DNA of 64,000 bases. Source: Georgenia ruanii (GTDB taxonomy: Bacteria; Actinomycetota; Actinomycetes; Actinomycetales; Actinomycetaceae). The notes beneath the pieces are model-generated. The model did no database searches and was not told where the DNA came from. It saw only the letters and a program-made list of their open reading frames with translations. Below are positions 17,165 through 25,919 of the stretch, one piece after another; positions within the stretch are counted from its first letter, which is position 1, and every line of letters starts with the position of its first letter. The stretch spans positions 62,001-126,000 of the forward strand of contig NZ_VUKE01000008.1 in NCBI RefSeq assembly GCF_009193175.1, given 5' to 3'. The translations under genes and the position numbers were made by a program.

Positions 17165-17518
17165 TCAGCGGGCCTTCCGGCCGCCGAGCACGGAGCGCAC
17201 GGCGTAGGAGAAGGCGGAGAGCTTGATCAGCGGGCCGCCGACCGTGGCGGCGACCAGGGTGGTCAGCGCGGAGACGTCCTCGGTGACGCGGGCGGCGGAG
17301 GTGGTGATGGTGTCGACCTTCACCAGCTGGCCGTTGGCCTCGCGGATCGTCTGCGCGGCCTCGTCGATGGCGGGCAGCGTGTGCGTGGTGAGCTCGCGGA
17401 CGGTGCCCCGGGCCTCGTCCAGCACGCGGCCGAGCTTGACCAGCGGCACGGCGAGGACGACGACGAGCGCGACGAACGCCAGCGCGGCGATGAGGCCGGC
17501 GATGTCACCGACGGACAT
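17165..17518 (-). CDS. DUF948-family membrane protein
   Basis: A 117-residue protein with an N-terminal transmembrane helix (about 7-27) and a long amphipathic stretch (DEARGTVRELTTHTLPAIDEAAQ) like the MCP-type helices of DUF948 proteins. The end (LIKLSAFSYAVRSVLGGRKAR) is a common actinobacterial signature. It lies in the fixed order rpsD-DUF948-small protein-alaS. A TAGCCT hexamer about 65 bases before the ATG may be its -10 box. No function is established. Confidence 0.85.
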   Translation of the reverse strand: MSVGDIAGLIAALAFVALVVVLAVPLVKLGRVLDEARGTVRELTTHTLPAIDEAAQTIREANGQLVKVDTITTSAARVTEDVSALTTLVAATVGGPLIKLSAFSYAVRSVLGGRKAR

Positions 17519-17606
17519 GAACTCTCCTAACGACGGGGACGGACCGGGCGCGCGTCGGGCGCAACGCCCGGGCCGTCACAGGTGAGGCTACCGGTTCGAC
17601 GGCGAC

Positions 17607-17641
17607 GCCCCGGGCACCGGCACAGGCCGGCTGCCCGGGGC
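17607..17641. terminator. Hairpin terminator after rpsD
   Basis: GCCCCGGGCA (17607-17616) pairs perfectly with TGCCCGGGGC (17632-17641), with a further CCGG/CCGG inside. It begins 26 bases after the rpsD stop on the minus strand. No T-tract follows. Confidence 0.7.
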
Positions 17642-17667
17642 GCAGCGCATCGCGGACGTCGGGGACG

Positions 17668-18291
17668 TCAGCGGGAGTAGTACTCGACGACGAACTGCTC
17701 GTTGCAGGTCACCGGGATCTCGGCGCGCTTGGGGCGGCGGACCAGCTCGGCGCGCAGCTTGGCGATGTCGACGTCGATGTAGGCCGGCACGTTGGGCAGC
17801 ACGTCGCGGTGCGCGCCGGCGGCGGCGATCTGGAACGGCACCATGGCCTGGCTCTTCGGCTTGACCTGGATGACCTGGCCCGGCTTCACCCGGAAGGAGG
17901 GGCGGTCGACGAGCTTGCCGTCCACGAGGATGTGGCGGTGCACGACGTCCTGGCGAGCCTGGGCGATGGTGCGGGCGAAGCCGGCGCGCAGGACCAGCGC
18001 GTCCAGGCGCATCTCGAGCAGCTCGACCAGCGACTCACCGGTCAGGTACTGCTCGCGGCGGGCCTCCTCGAAGTAGCGGACCAGCTGGGCCTCGCGGATG
18101 CCGTACTGGGCGCGCAGGCGCTGCTTCTCCTTGAGGCGGACGGCGTAGTCGGACTCGGTGCGGCGGCGGGCGCGGCCGTGCTCGCCGGGCCCGTACGGGC
18201 GCTTCTCGAAGTACTTGACGGCCTTGGGGGTCAGCGGGATCCCCAGGGCGCGGGAAAGGCGCACCTGCCGGCGCGTGCGGCTCACTGCCAT
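17668..18291 (-). CDS. rpsD: Small ribosomal subunit protein uS4
   Basis: Primary 16S rRNA-binding protein of the small subunit, 207 residues. The N-terminal third (VRLSRALGIPLTPKAVKYFEKRPYGPGEHG in substance) lacks the CxxC zinc cysteines, so this is the zinc-independent form. The S4 RNA-binding domain (about 100-165) includes RLDALVLRAGFARTIAQARQ and HILVDGKLVDRPS. The protein ends VVEYYSR as in relatives. The ATG at 18291 gives the standard start. The gene is separate from the main ribosomal operon, as is common in actinobacteria with alaS nearby. Confidence 0.98.
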   Translation of the reverse strand: MAVSRTRRQVRLSRALGIPLTPKAVKYFEKRPYGPGEHGRARRRTESDYAVRLKEKQRLRAQYGIREAQLVRYFEEARREQYLTGESLVELLEMRLDALVLRAGFARTIAQARQDVVHRHILVDGKLVDRPSFRVKPGQVIQVKPKSQAMVPFQIAAAGAHRDVLPNVPAYIDVDIAKLRAELVRRPKRAEIPVTCNEQFVVEYYSR

Positions 18292-18431
18292 GTTTCGTCC
18301 TGTCGTGGTTTCTGTGACGTCACACCGCGCGGGCAGGATCGCCCGGACGGCGTGGGGTCGGCCGCGGTGGGCCATGACCCCAGGTGGCTGCCGGGGCGCG
18401 AGGCCCGCGTGGCAACCGGAAGAGATTACCA

Positions 18432-19787
18432 CTACCGCCCGGCGAGGATCTGCCGGATCCGGGCCAGCCGGGCTGTGATGTCGCGCTCGTGACCGTAGGC
18501 GGTGGGCCGGTAGTAGGTGGTGCCGACCAGCTCGTCCGGGGCGTACTGCTGGGCGGCGATGCCGTGCGGGTAGTCGTGGGCGTAGCGGTAGCCCTGCCCG
18601 TGGCCGTGCTGCTTGGCGCCGGCGTAGTGGGCGTCGCGCAGGTGGGGCGGCACCGGCCCCGCCTTGCCCGCCTTGACGTCGGCGATGGCCGCGTCGATGG
18701 CGGTGTAGGCGGCGTTGGACTTCGGCGCCGTGGCCACGTGCACCACCGCCTCGGCGAGGATGATCCGGGCCTCGGGCATGCCGATGAGGGCGACCGCCTG
18801 CGCCGCGGCGACGGCCGTCTGCAGGGCCGAGGGGTCGGCCATGCCGACGTCCTCGGCGGCGGCGATGACGATGCGGCGGGCGATGAACCGTGCGTCCTCC
18901 CCCGCCACGACCATCCGGGCGAGGTAGTGCAGGGCGGCGTCGACGTCGGAGCCGCGCATGGACTTGATGAACGCGCTGGTGACGTCGTAGTGCTGGTCGC
19001 CGGCGCGGTCGTAGCGCACCGCGGCGACGTCGATGGCCCGCTCGACGGCCTCGAGCGTGATCTGCGGCTCCTCCGCGGCCTCGGCCGCCCCGGCGGCGGC
19101 CTCGAGGATGGTCAGGGCCTTGCGGGCGTCGGCGCCGGCCAGGCGCACGAGGTGGTCCTCGGCGTCGTCGGCCAGGGTGAGAGAACCACCCAGGCCCCGC
19201 TCGTCGCTCAGCGCCCGGTCCACCAGCGCCCGCACGTGCCCCTCCTCGAGCGGGCGGAGGGTGAGCAGGAGGGAGCGCGAGAGCAGCGGGGAGACGACGG
19301 AGAAGCTGGGGTTCTCCGTGGTGGCCGCGACGAGGGTGACCCACCGGTTCTCCACGCTGGGCAGCAGGGCGTCCTGCTGGGTCTTGGAGAAGCGGTGCAC
19401 CTCGTCGATGAACAGCACCGTCTCGGCGCCGGAGGTCACCAGGCGGCGGCGGGCCTCCTCGACGACGGCGCGGACGTCCTTGACCCCGGCGGTGACGGCG
19501 GAGAGCTCGACGAACCGGCGCCCCGAGGCGTGCGCGACGAGGTAGGCGAGGGTGGTCTTGCCGGTGCCGGGCGGGCCCCAGAGGATCACCGAGGCGGGGC
19601 CGGCCCGGCGGCGCTCGTGCTCGGTCGGCTCGACCAGGCGGCGCAGCGGGGAGCCGGTCTCGAGCAGGTGCTCCTGGCCGAGGACCTCCGCCAGGCTGGT
19701 GGGGCGCATGCGCACGGCGAGCGGCGCCGTCGCCCCGACGGCGGGCACGCCCGCCTCGTCCGCCCCCGCGGCCTCGAACAGATCCAC
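18432..19787 (-). CDS. rarA: Replication-associated AAA ATPase RarA (MgsA)
   Basis: AAA+ ATPase acting at stalled replication forks, related to clamp loaders. It has 451 residues with [15 protein letters not shown] near residue 28, Walker [11 protein letters not shown] near 70, Walker [10 protein letters not shown] near 125, sensor [10 protein letters not shown] near 155, and a C-terminal tetramerisation domain with [14 protein letters not shown] and GVGxP-type ending YPTAYGHE. The GTG at 19787 is six bases after TAGGCT with no ribosome site, so the mRNA is probably leaderless. Downstream, 140 bases separate it from rpsD. Confidence 0.96.
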   Translation of the reverse strand: MDLFEAAGADEAGVPAVGATAPLAVRMRPTSLAEVLGQEHLLETGSPLRRLVEPTEHERRRAGPASVILWGPPGTGKTTLAYLVAHASGRRFVELSAVTAGVKDVRAVVEEARRRLVTSGAETVLFIDEVHRFSKTQQDALLPSVENRWVTLVAATTENPSFSVVSPLLSRSLLLTLRPLEEGHVRALVDRALSDERGLGGSLTLADDAEDHLVRLAGADARKALTILEAAAGAAEAAEEPQITLEAVERAIDVAAVRYDRAGDQHYDVTSAFIKSMRGSDVDAALHYLARMVVAGEDARFIARRIVIAAAEDVGMADPSALQTAVAAAQAVALIGMPEARIILAEAVVHVATAPKSNAAYTAIDAAIADVKAGKAGPVPPHLRDAHYAGAKQHGHGQGYRYAHDYPHGIAAQQYAPDELVGTTYYRPTAYGHERDITARLARIRQILAGR

Positions 19788-19793
19788 CCCCCG

Positions 19794-19799
19794 AGCCTA
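19794..19799 (-). promoter_or_regulatory. -10 box of rarA
   Basis: TAGGCT ends six bases before the GTG of rarA and no ribosome site is present, so transcription should begin at the start codon. Confidence 0.55.
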
Positions 19800-19841
19800 C
19801 GGCGCCCGGGAGGGGTCGGCTCTTGCGCCGCACGTCACCTG

Positions 19842-19974
19842 TGTCACGGGATGTGGCGGCGGTTTGCCATGGGAGGTGGCGGGGGCTGCCACGGCACGTC
19901 GCGGATGCTGCCACGGCACGTGGCGGGGGCTGCCACGGGACGTGGCGGGGGCTGCCACGGGACGTGGCGCCCGC
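19842..19974. repeat. Six 22-bp palindromic repeats between rarA and the MMPL gene
   Basis: Units start at 19842, 19865, 19887, 19909, 19931 and 19953. The best copies read TGCCACGGGACGTGGCGGGG, each containing GCCACG and CGTGGC around three bases, so each unit can form a small hairpin. The first three copies are degenerate. The 405-bp divergent spacer 19788-20192 otherwise shows only the two flanking start regions. Confidence 0.85.
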
Positions 19975-20179
19975 CGGGAGGCCTCGGTCGCGGCCGCGAG
20001 CGGTCAGCAACCGGGCGGTCGCCGACGCGAGCAGTCGGCGGGCCGTCGGCCGGCGCGACACGCCGGGCGGGCTCCGCCGCGCCCCTCCGTGCCCCGAGAC
20101 GCCGCCGGTCCCGGGCCGCCGGCCGAGCGCCGTCGGCCCATTCGGACGCACCCGGAGCCGGACGACCCCGCCCCGGTGC

Positions 20180-20185
20180 GAGACT
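20180..20185 (+). promoter_or_regulatory. Possible -10 box of the MMPL gene
   Basis: GAGACT ends seven bases before the GTG at 20193 and is preceded by TGC as in an extended -10. The first base departs from TANNNT, and no -35 is seen. Confidence 0.35.
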
Positions 20186-20192
20186 GTGCACC

Positions 20193-22469
20193 GTGTTCGA
20201 CCGTCTCGGCCGCGTGGTCACCCGCCGCCCCCGTACGATCATCGCCGCCTGGGCCGTCATCGCCCTCGTCTGCGTGCTCACGGCGCTGGCCGGCGTCACC
20301 GGCCAGGGCCTGTTCGACCGCCTCCGCACCGGCGAGCCGGCCGTCCCGGGCTCCGAGAGCCAGGCGGGCCGCGAGATCCTGGCCGAGGCGCAGCACACCG
20401 GTACGCAGATCACCCTCCTCGTCCGCGGCGCCGACCTCACCGACGAGGGGCAGGTGACCGCGCTCGGCGAGGCGCTGCGGCCGGCGCACCAGGACCTCAC
20501 CGCCATCGCCGGCGTCGACACGGTCGTGGACCCGTTCCTGCTGCCCGGCGCGATCACCAACCCCGCCGCCGCCGGGCTGGTATCGACCGCGCAGGACGGC
20601 TTCCTCGTCGTCGTCATGCTCGACACCGGCCTGGCCGAGACGGCCGAGGACACCGCGCACGACGCCGTCGTCGACCGCCTCGACGCCGTGCCGGGCGAGC
20701 TCGCCTCCGTCACCCCGGGGATCACCGGCATCGCCAGCTCCACGCCGATCTTCGCCCAGGAGATCGTCGACCAGGTGCGCGAGGACCTGGTGACCGGCGA
20801 GGTCGTCGCGCTGCCCGTGGCGCTGCTCATCATGGTCGTCGTCTTCGGCGGGTTCCTCTCCGCCGGCATCCCGCTCGTCGGGGCGCTGGCGTCCATCGTC
20901 GGCGGGCTCGGCGTCGTGCTCGCCCTGACCTACACGATGGACATCGACTCCTTCGTCATCAACGTCGTCACGGTCCTCGGGCTGGGCCTGTCGGTCGACT
21001 ACGGGCTGCTCATCGTCTCCCGCTTCCGCGAGGAGGCCCACCGGCTGACCGCCGCGGCCAGCGCCGCGGCGGCCGAGACCCCTGCCACCGGGCTGCGCCG
21101 CCGGCGGCGGCGGCCGGGCGGCCCGCTCGTCGAGCAGGCGGTGCGCACGGCCGTGGCGACCGCCGGGCGCACGGTCGCCTTCTCCGCGGTCACCGTGGCC
21201 CTCGCCGTCGCCGGCCTGCTCCTCATGCGCCCGGAGGTGCTGCGCTCGATCTCCGCCGCGGGCGTGGCGGTGGTGGTGCTCGCGGTCCTCTCCGCGATCA
21301 CCCTCGTCCCCGCGGTGCTCGTGGTGCTGGGCGCGCGGATGCTCCGCCCGTCGGTCCTCAGCCGGGTGCCGGGCCTGCGCCGCCTGGTGAGCGGCCTGGG
21401 CGACGTCGCCCCGGAGGAGGGCGTCTTCTCCAGGCTGGCCCGCCGCGTCCACGACCACCCGTGGCTGGTGCTCGTCGGCTCGGTGGCGGTGCTCGGCCTG
21501 CTGGCCTCCCCGGTGGCCGGGTTGCAGATGCGCAACTCCACCGCCGAGCTGCTGCCTTCGGCCTCCCCCCAGCGCGAGTACCTGCGCATCCTCGCCGCGG
21601 ACTACCCCGCCGCCGCGGCCCCGGACGTCACCGTCGTCGCCAAGGCCAACCCCCCGGCAGCCGCCGGGCTGGCCGAGCAGATCGGCGGGGTGCGCCACGT
21701 CACGCAGGTCGCCGCGCCGGTCGCGGCCGACGGCTACAGCGTGCTCAGCGTCTTCGTCGACACCGACGACGCCGGCAGCGCCGAGGCCGCCGCGGTGGTG
21801 CGGGACCTCCGCGACCTCGACCCGGGCTTCCCCACCTGGGTGGTGGGACAGGCGGCCAACCAGATCGACTTCAACGCCGCGCTCCTCAACGGCCTGCCGA
21901 TGGCGGGCGGCATCGTCGTCGTCGCCGTCCTGCTGCTGATGTTCCTCATGACCGGCTCGGTGCTGGTGCCCATCAAGGCGATCGTGGTCAACGTCCTGTC
22001 GCTGAGCGCCTCCCTCGGCGTGACCGTCTGGGTCTTCCAGCAGGGCCACGGCGCCGACCTGCTCGGCTTCACCCCGCTGAGCGGCCTGGAGGCCTACGTG
22101 GTGGCCGTGGTCGTGGCGTTCGGGTTCGGCCTGGCCATGGACTACGAGGTGTTCCTGCTCTCGCGGATCAAGGAGTACTGGGACGCCGGGTACAGCAACG
22201 ACGACGCCGTCGTCTACGGCCTGCAGCGCTCCGGCCGGATCATCACCTCCGCGGCGCTGATCGTCGTGGCGGTCTTCGCCGGGTTCGTCGCCGGCGACCT
22301 CATCGTCATCAAGCAGGTGGGCGTGGCCCTGGCCGTGACCGTGCTGGTCGACGCGACGCTCGTGCGCATGCTGCTCGTCCCGGCCACGATGACGCTGCTC
22401 GGCCGGTGGAACTGGTGGGCGCCGGCGCCGCTGGCCCGGATCTACAGCCGGCTCAAGATCGTGCACTGA
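20193..22469 (+). CDS. MMPL-family RND transporter
   Basis: A 758-residue membrane exporter of the MmpL/RND superfamily. It starts with a cytosolic helix and transmembrane segment (RTIIAAWAVIALVCVLTALAG). Two large outside loops (about 40-200 and 430-560) and two bundles of five helices follow. Each bundle carries the proton-relay Asp-Tyr pair: GLGLSVDYGLLIVSRF and FGLAMDYEVFLLSRIKEYW. A basic linker RRRRRRP interrupts the first half. MmpL relatives export lipids or act in drug efflux; the substrate here is unknown. The GTG at 20193 follows the start of the coding pattern; the frame remains open upstream by chance. No partner membrane-fusion gene is present; an MFS gene follows 77 bases later. 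Confidence 0.9.
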   Translation: MFDRLGRVVTRRPRTIIAAWAVIALVCVLTALAGVTGQGLFDRLRTGEPAVPGSESQAGREILAEAQHTGTQITLLVRGADLTDEGQVTALGEALRPAHQDLTAIAGVDTVVDPFLLPGAITNPAAAGLVSTAQDGFLVVVMLDTGLAETAEDTAHDAVVDRLDAVPGELASVTPGITGIASSTPIFAQEIVDQVREDLVTGEVVALPVALLIMVVVFGGFLSAGIPLVGALASIVGGLGVVLALTYTMDIDSFVINVVTVLGLGLSVDYGLLIVSRFREEAHRLTAAASAAAAETPATGLRRRRRRPGGPLVEQAVRTAVATAGRTVAFSAVTVALAVAGLLLMRPEVLRSISAAGVAVVVLAVLSAITLVPAVLVVLGARMLRPSVLSRVPGLRRLVSGLGDVAPEEGVFSRLARRVHDHPWLVLVGSVAVLGLLASPVAGLQMRNSTAELLPSASPQREYLRILAADYPAAAAPDVTVVAKANPPAAAGLAEQIGGVRHVTQVAAPVAADGYSVLSVFVDTDDAGSAEAAAVVRDLRDLDPGFPTWVVGQAANQIDFNAALLNGLPMAGGIVVVAVLLLMFLMTGSVLVPIKAIVVNVLSLSASLGVTVWVFQQGHGADLLGFTPLSGLEAYVVAVVVAFGFGLAMDYEVFLLSRIKEYWDAGYSNDDAVVYGLQRSGRIITSAALIVVAVFAGFVAGDLIVIKQVGVALAVTVLVDATLVRMLLVPATMTLLGRWNWWAPAPLARIYSRLKIVH

Positions 22470-22534
22470 CGGCGGGCCGCGGCCCGCCGCGCGGGATCCG
22501 CGGGACGACCCGCTGCCCGGCCCGGGAGCGTCCG

Positions 22535-22540
22535 TATGCT
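22535..22540 (+). promoter_or_regulatory. -10 box of the first MFS gene
   Basis: TATGCT ends six bases before the GTG at 22547 with no ribosome site, indicating a leaderless mRNA separate from the upstream MMPL gene. Confidence 0.5.
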
Positions 22541-22546
22541 GCGCCC

Positions 22547-23824
22547 GTGCCGCTGCTCCTCGACCTGACGCCGCTGCGGGTCAGCCCCGCCTATCGCCGC
22601 CTCTGGACCGGCTTCACGCTGTCCGGCGTCGGCACGCACGTGGCGACGACGGCGATCGGGCTGCAGGTCTACGAGATGACCGGCAGCTCGTTCTCCGTGG
22701 GGCTGGTCGGGGTCTTCGCGCTCGTCCCGATCGTCGTGCTCGGCCTGTACGGCGGGGCGCTGGTGGACGCGCACGACCGGCGCACGGTCGCCGTCCTCGG
22801 CGGCGCGGCCCTGTGGGCGGCGGCCGTCCTCAACACCGCGCAGGCCGTCCTGGGCAACACCAACCCGTGGGTGCTGTACGCCCTGGTGGCCCTCGCCAAC
22901 GCCGGGTTCGCGGTCAGCAGCCCCGCCCGGGCGGCGATCTACCCCCGGCTGCTCCCGCCCCACCTGCTCGCGGCCGCCAACGCCCTCAACGCCGCGGCCA
23001 TGAACGCCGCGCTGATGCTGGGTCCCGTGCTCGCCGGCGTGCTCATCGACCGCGGCGGGTACGCGCTCACCTACGGCCTGGACGCCGCCCTGTTCGCCTT
23101 CGCCATGTGGGGCCTGGCCCGCCTGGGACCGGTGCCGCCGCAGCCCGGCGCCGCCGGGACGCCCCGCCGGGTCCCGGGCCTGCGCAGCGTCCTCGACGGG
23201 CTGCGCTTCCTGACCACCCGCCCCAACGTCCGCATGACCTTCCTCACCGACTTCTGCGCGATGATCCTCGCCCACCCGCGCGCGTTGTTCCCGGCCGTGG
23301 CGCTGGTGGCCTTCGGCGGCGGCGCCGCCACGGTCGGGCTGCTGAGCGCGGCCTTCGCGGTCGGCGCCACGGCCGCGATGGTCCTCTCCGGCCCGCTCGG
23401 GCAGGTCGTCCACCAGGGCCGGGCGGTGGTCCTGGCGGTGACCGGCTGGGGCGTGGCGGTGGTGGGGTTCGGGCTGAGCGTGCTGCTGGCCGGCCGCGGC
23501 CTCGAGCCGGCGCACGCGCTGTGGCTGGCCGCCGGCTGCCTCGCCGCCGCGGGCGCGGCGGACTCCGTCTCGATGGTCTTCCGCAGCACGATCCTGCAGG
23601 CGGCGACGCCGGACCACCTGCGGGGCCGGCTGCAGGGGGTGTTCATCGTGGTCGTGGCGGGCGGGCCGCGCCTGGGCGACCTCGCCGCCGGGGCGCTCGC
23701 CACGGCGTGGACCGAGTGGGCCGCGATCGTCGCCGGCGGGGTGGCCTGCGTCGTCGCGGTCCTCGCCCTCGCCAGGTGGCAGCGTGGGTTCCTCGCCTAC
23801 GACGCCCACCACCCCACGCCCTGA
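22547..23824 (+). CDS. Major facilitator superfamily exporter (EntS/MFS_3-like)
   Basis: A 425-residue transporter with about 12 hydrophobic segments. The start FRRLW-like SPAYRRLWTGFTLSGVGT and the loop GGALVDAHDRRTVA between helices 2 and 3 are typical of the MFS_3 group that includes the enterobactin exporter EntS. The second-half loop TPDHLRGRLQGVF matches the group. Substrate is unknown. The GTG at 22547 gives the natural start MPLLLDLTPLRVSPAYRRLW. It ends 56 bases before a convergent GH3 lipoprotein gene; a short GGCGGG/CCCGCC stem lies between them. Confidence 0.87.
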   Translation: MPLLLDLTPLRVSPAYRRLWTGFTLSGVGTHVATTAIGLQVYEMTGSSFSVGLVGVFALVPIVVLGLYGGALVDAHDRRTVAVLGGAALWAAAVLNTAQAVLGNTNPWVLYALVALANAGFAVSSPARAAIYPRLLPPHLLAAANALNAAAMNAALMLGPVLAGVLIDRGGYALTYGLDAALFAFAMWGLARLGPVPPQPGAAGTPRRVPGLRSVLDGLRFLTTRPNVRMTFLTDFCAMILAHPRALFPAVALVAFGGGAATVGLLSAAFAVGATAAMVLSGPLGQVVHQGRAVVLAVTGWGVAVVGFGLSVLLAGRGLEPAHALWLAAGCLAAAGAADSVSMVFRSTILQAATPDHLRGRLQGVFIVVVAGGPRLGDLAAGALATAWTEWAAIVAGGVACVVAVLALARWQRGFLAYDAHHPTP

Positions 23825-23880
23825 GCCCGGGCGGGCCCTCGCCCGCCTCCCGCCGCAGCCCCCTCACCGGCCCGTGACCG

Positions 23881-25155
23881 CTAGGCCGCGCCCGCCTCGC
23901 GCAGCGCCGCCGCGGCGTCCGCCGCGCTGCCGACGTCCGCCGGGCCGACGGGCCCGGCGCCCCCGGCGAGCTCCCCCTGGTGGCGCAGCATCGCGATGAC
24001 CCGCCCGGCGGCCTCGTCCACCCGGTCGCGGTCCAGCCTGCCGTCCTCGAGCGCGGCGACCACCGCGGCGTGCGCGGCGCCGTTGTCGGCCGGGTTCAGC
24101 AGCAGGTCCGCGCCGGCCTGCAGCGCGGCGACGGCGATCTCCCCCGGCCCGCCGACCACGCCGAGCGCCCCCATGCCCAGGCTGTCGGTGACGGCCACGC
24201 CGGAGAAGCCGAGGTCCTCGCGCAGTACCCGGTACGCCGCCGGGGAGACCGACGCGGGCACGCCGGGCTCCCACGCCGCGACGTCGACGTGGCCCATCAT
24301 CACCATCGGCACGCCGGCGTCCACCGCGGCCCGGAACGGCGGCAGGTCGTGGGCGCCGAGGGCGGCGGCGGGGGCGTCCTGGACCGGCAGCGCCTCGTGG
24401 GAGTCCGTGGTCAGCGAGCCGTGCCCCGGGAAGTGCTTGACCGCGGGCAGCACCCCGCCGTCGCGGAAGCCCTCCACGGCGGCGACCACCGTGCCGGCGA
24501 CCCGTGCCGGGTCGGCCCCGGCCGAGCGTGAGCCGATGGTGACGTCCTGGCCCGGCACGGTGACGTCGGCGACGGGCGCCCAGTCCACGGTGACCCCGGA
24601 GGCGCGCAGCTCGCCGGCCATGGCCGCGTAGGCGCGGGTGACGACGTCGGCCGGGGCCCGGCCGGCGACGGCGAACGGCGGGAAGGTGGTCCACGGCCCC
24701 TCGTCGCCGGACATCCGCTGGACGGCGCCGCCCTCGTTGTCCGTGCTCACCAGCCCGGGCCAGTCGCGCCGGTCGGCCGTGACCGCGGCGTGCACGCCGG
24801 CGCTGAGCGCCCGCACCTGCTTCAGGCTCGCCACGCTGCTGCCGGTGATCATCACGCCCGCCAGGTGGAGGTCGGTGACCAGCTCCGCGGCCTCGCGGGG
24901 GTCGGTGCCGTGCAGCCGCCCGACGATGACCTGCCCGGCGACCGCCTCGGGGCTCATCGCGGCGGCGGTCCGGGTGGCGGCGTCGACCTCCGCCGGGCTC
25001 GGCCCCCACGGGTGGGCGAACGCCGTCGGCGCGGGCGACGGCGGGGCACCCTTCTTCTCCGGGCGGGCGGCGCACCCGGCCACGACCAGGGCCGCCCCGA
25101 GCCCGGCCAGCACCGCGCGGCGGCTCGGCCCGCGAGTGGTCGGACGGCGCGTCAT
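23881..25155 (-). CDS. GH3-family beta-N-acetylhexosaminidase-like lipoprotein
   Basis: Glycoside hydrolase family 3 enzyme of 424 residues, of the NagZ kind that removes GlcNAc from muropeptides. The N-terminus has twin arginines (PSRRAVLAGLG) and a lipobox VAGC near residue 27, so it is probably exported by Tat and lipid-anchored outside, unlike cytosolic E. coli NagZ. Core motifs are STDNEGGAVQR near 145, VKHFPGHG near 245 (His-Asp dyad region) and VTDSLGMGAL near 325 with the nucleophile Asp. Its ATG overlaps the stop of the GNAT gene as ATGA. The substrate is inferred from the family only. Confidence 0.9.
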   Translation of the reverse strand: MTRRPTTRGPSRRAVLAGLGAALVVAGCAARPEKKGAPPSPAPTAFAHPWGPSPAEVDAATRTAAAMSPEAVAGQVIVGRLHGTDPREAAELVTDLHLAGVMITGSSVASLKQVRALSAGVHAAVTADRRDWPGLVSTDNEGGAVQRMSGDEGPWTTFPPFAVAGRAPADVVTRAYAAMAGELRASGVTVDWAPVADVTVPGQDVTIGSRSAGADPARVAGTVVAAVEGFRDGGVLPAVKHFPGHGSLTTDSHEALPVQDAPAAALGAHDLPPFRAAVDAGVPMVMMGHVDVAAWEPGVPASVSPAAYRVLREDLGFSGVAVTDSLGMGALGVVGGPGEIAVAALQAGADLLLNPADNGAAHAAVVAALEDGRLDRDRVDEAAGRVIAMLRHQGELAGGAGPVGPADVGSAADAAAALREAGAA

Positions 25156-25919
25156 CGCGGGTTCAGCCCCTCGAACTCCTGACCGACGGCGAACCCGAGG
25201 CCGGCGTAGAGCCGCCGCGCGCCGTCGTGGTCGGCCCAGATCCCGAGGTGGACCACCGGCGCGCGGCGCAGCGCCCACCGGGTGACGGCGGCGACCATGG
25301 TCCGGGCGACCCCGCCGCGGCGGTGGGCGGGATCGACCGCGACGGCGGAGAGGTGGACGCCGGCGTCCGCCGCCGCGCCGGGGCCGTGCACCTCGGAGGC
25401 CAGCACCCCGGCGAGGGCGCCGTCCGGCGCGGCGTAGCCCCACCAGTCCAGCTCGGCGTCGCCCGGGTGGGCGCCGCGCTCGGGATAGGCGCGGGCGAGG
25501 ACGGCGTGAACCTCGTCGAGCCGGCCAGGCAGCGGGGCGACCCGGTCCTCCCCCGGCTCGGCCGCCGGTGGCCGGTCGGTCGACATCCAGTCCCAGCCGC
25601 GCGCGAGGGTCACGCCCGTGCGTTCCCGCACCGGGCCGGTCAGCCGGTCCCAGGTCCCCCGGGTGAGGATGACGTGATCCACGGGCGGCAGCTCCGTGGT
25701 CGCGACGAAGGCCGCGAGGTGCTCGGGCGCCCCGAGACCGACGAGCAACCGCCGCCGCTCGCCCACGCACAGCGCCAACGCGGCCCGCCCGCCCGGCGCC
25801 GCCCACGCCTCGGCGAGGGGGTAGTGGCCCCGGTTCGCGCGCCAGAACGGCCAGCGGACGAGGAAATCCTCGCCGCTGGCCGTGGTGGTGACGCTCAGGC
25901 CGTCAGACCGTCGCCTCAT
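25152..25919 (-). CDS. GNAT-family N-acetyltransferase
   Basis: A 255-residue protein whose C-terminal 100 residues form a GNAT domain. [21 protein letters not shown] (split here as strand 4 and the acetyl-CoA loop RRGGVA) and [16 protein letters not shown] are diagnostic. The N-terminal half ([23 protein letters not shown]) resembles a degenerate second GNAT-like domain seen in actinobacterial homologues. Substrate is unknown. The start at 25919 overlaps the aspS end by 17 bases, and its own stop overlaps the GH3 gene, so aspS-GNAT-GH3 is one unit. Confidence 0.85.
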   Translation of the reverse strand: MRRRSDGLSVTTTASGEDFLVRWPFWRANRGHYPLAEAWAAPGGRAALALCVGERRRLLVGLGAPEHLAAFVATTELPPVDHVILTRGTWDRLTGPVRERTGVTLARGWDWMSTDRPPAAEPGEDRVAPLPGRLDEVHAVLARAYPERGAHPGDAELDWWGYAAPDGALAGVLASEVHGPGAAADAGVHLSAVAVDPAHRRGGVARTMVAAVTRWALRRAPVVHLGIWADHDGARRLYAGLGFAVGQEFEGLNPR

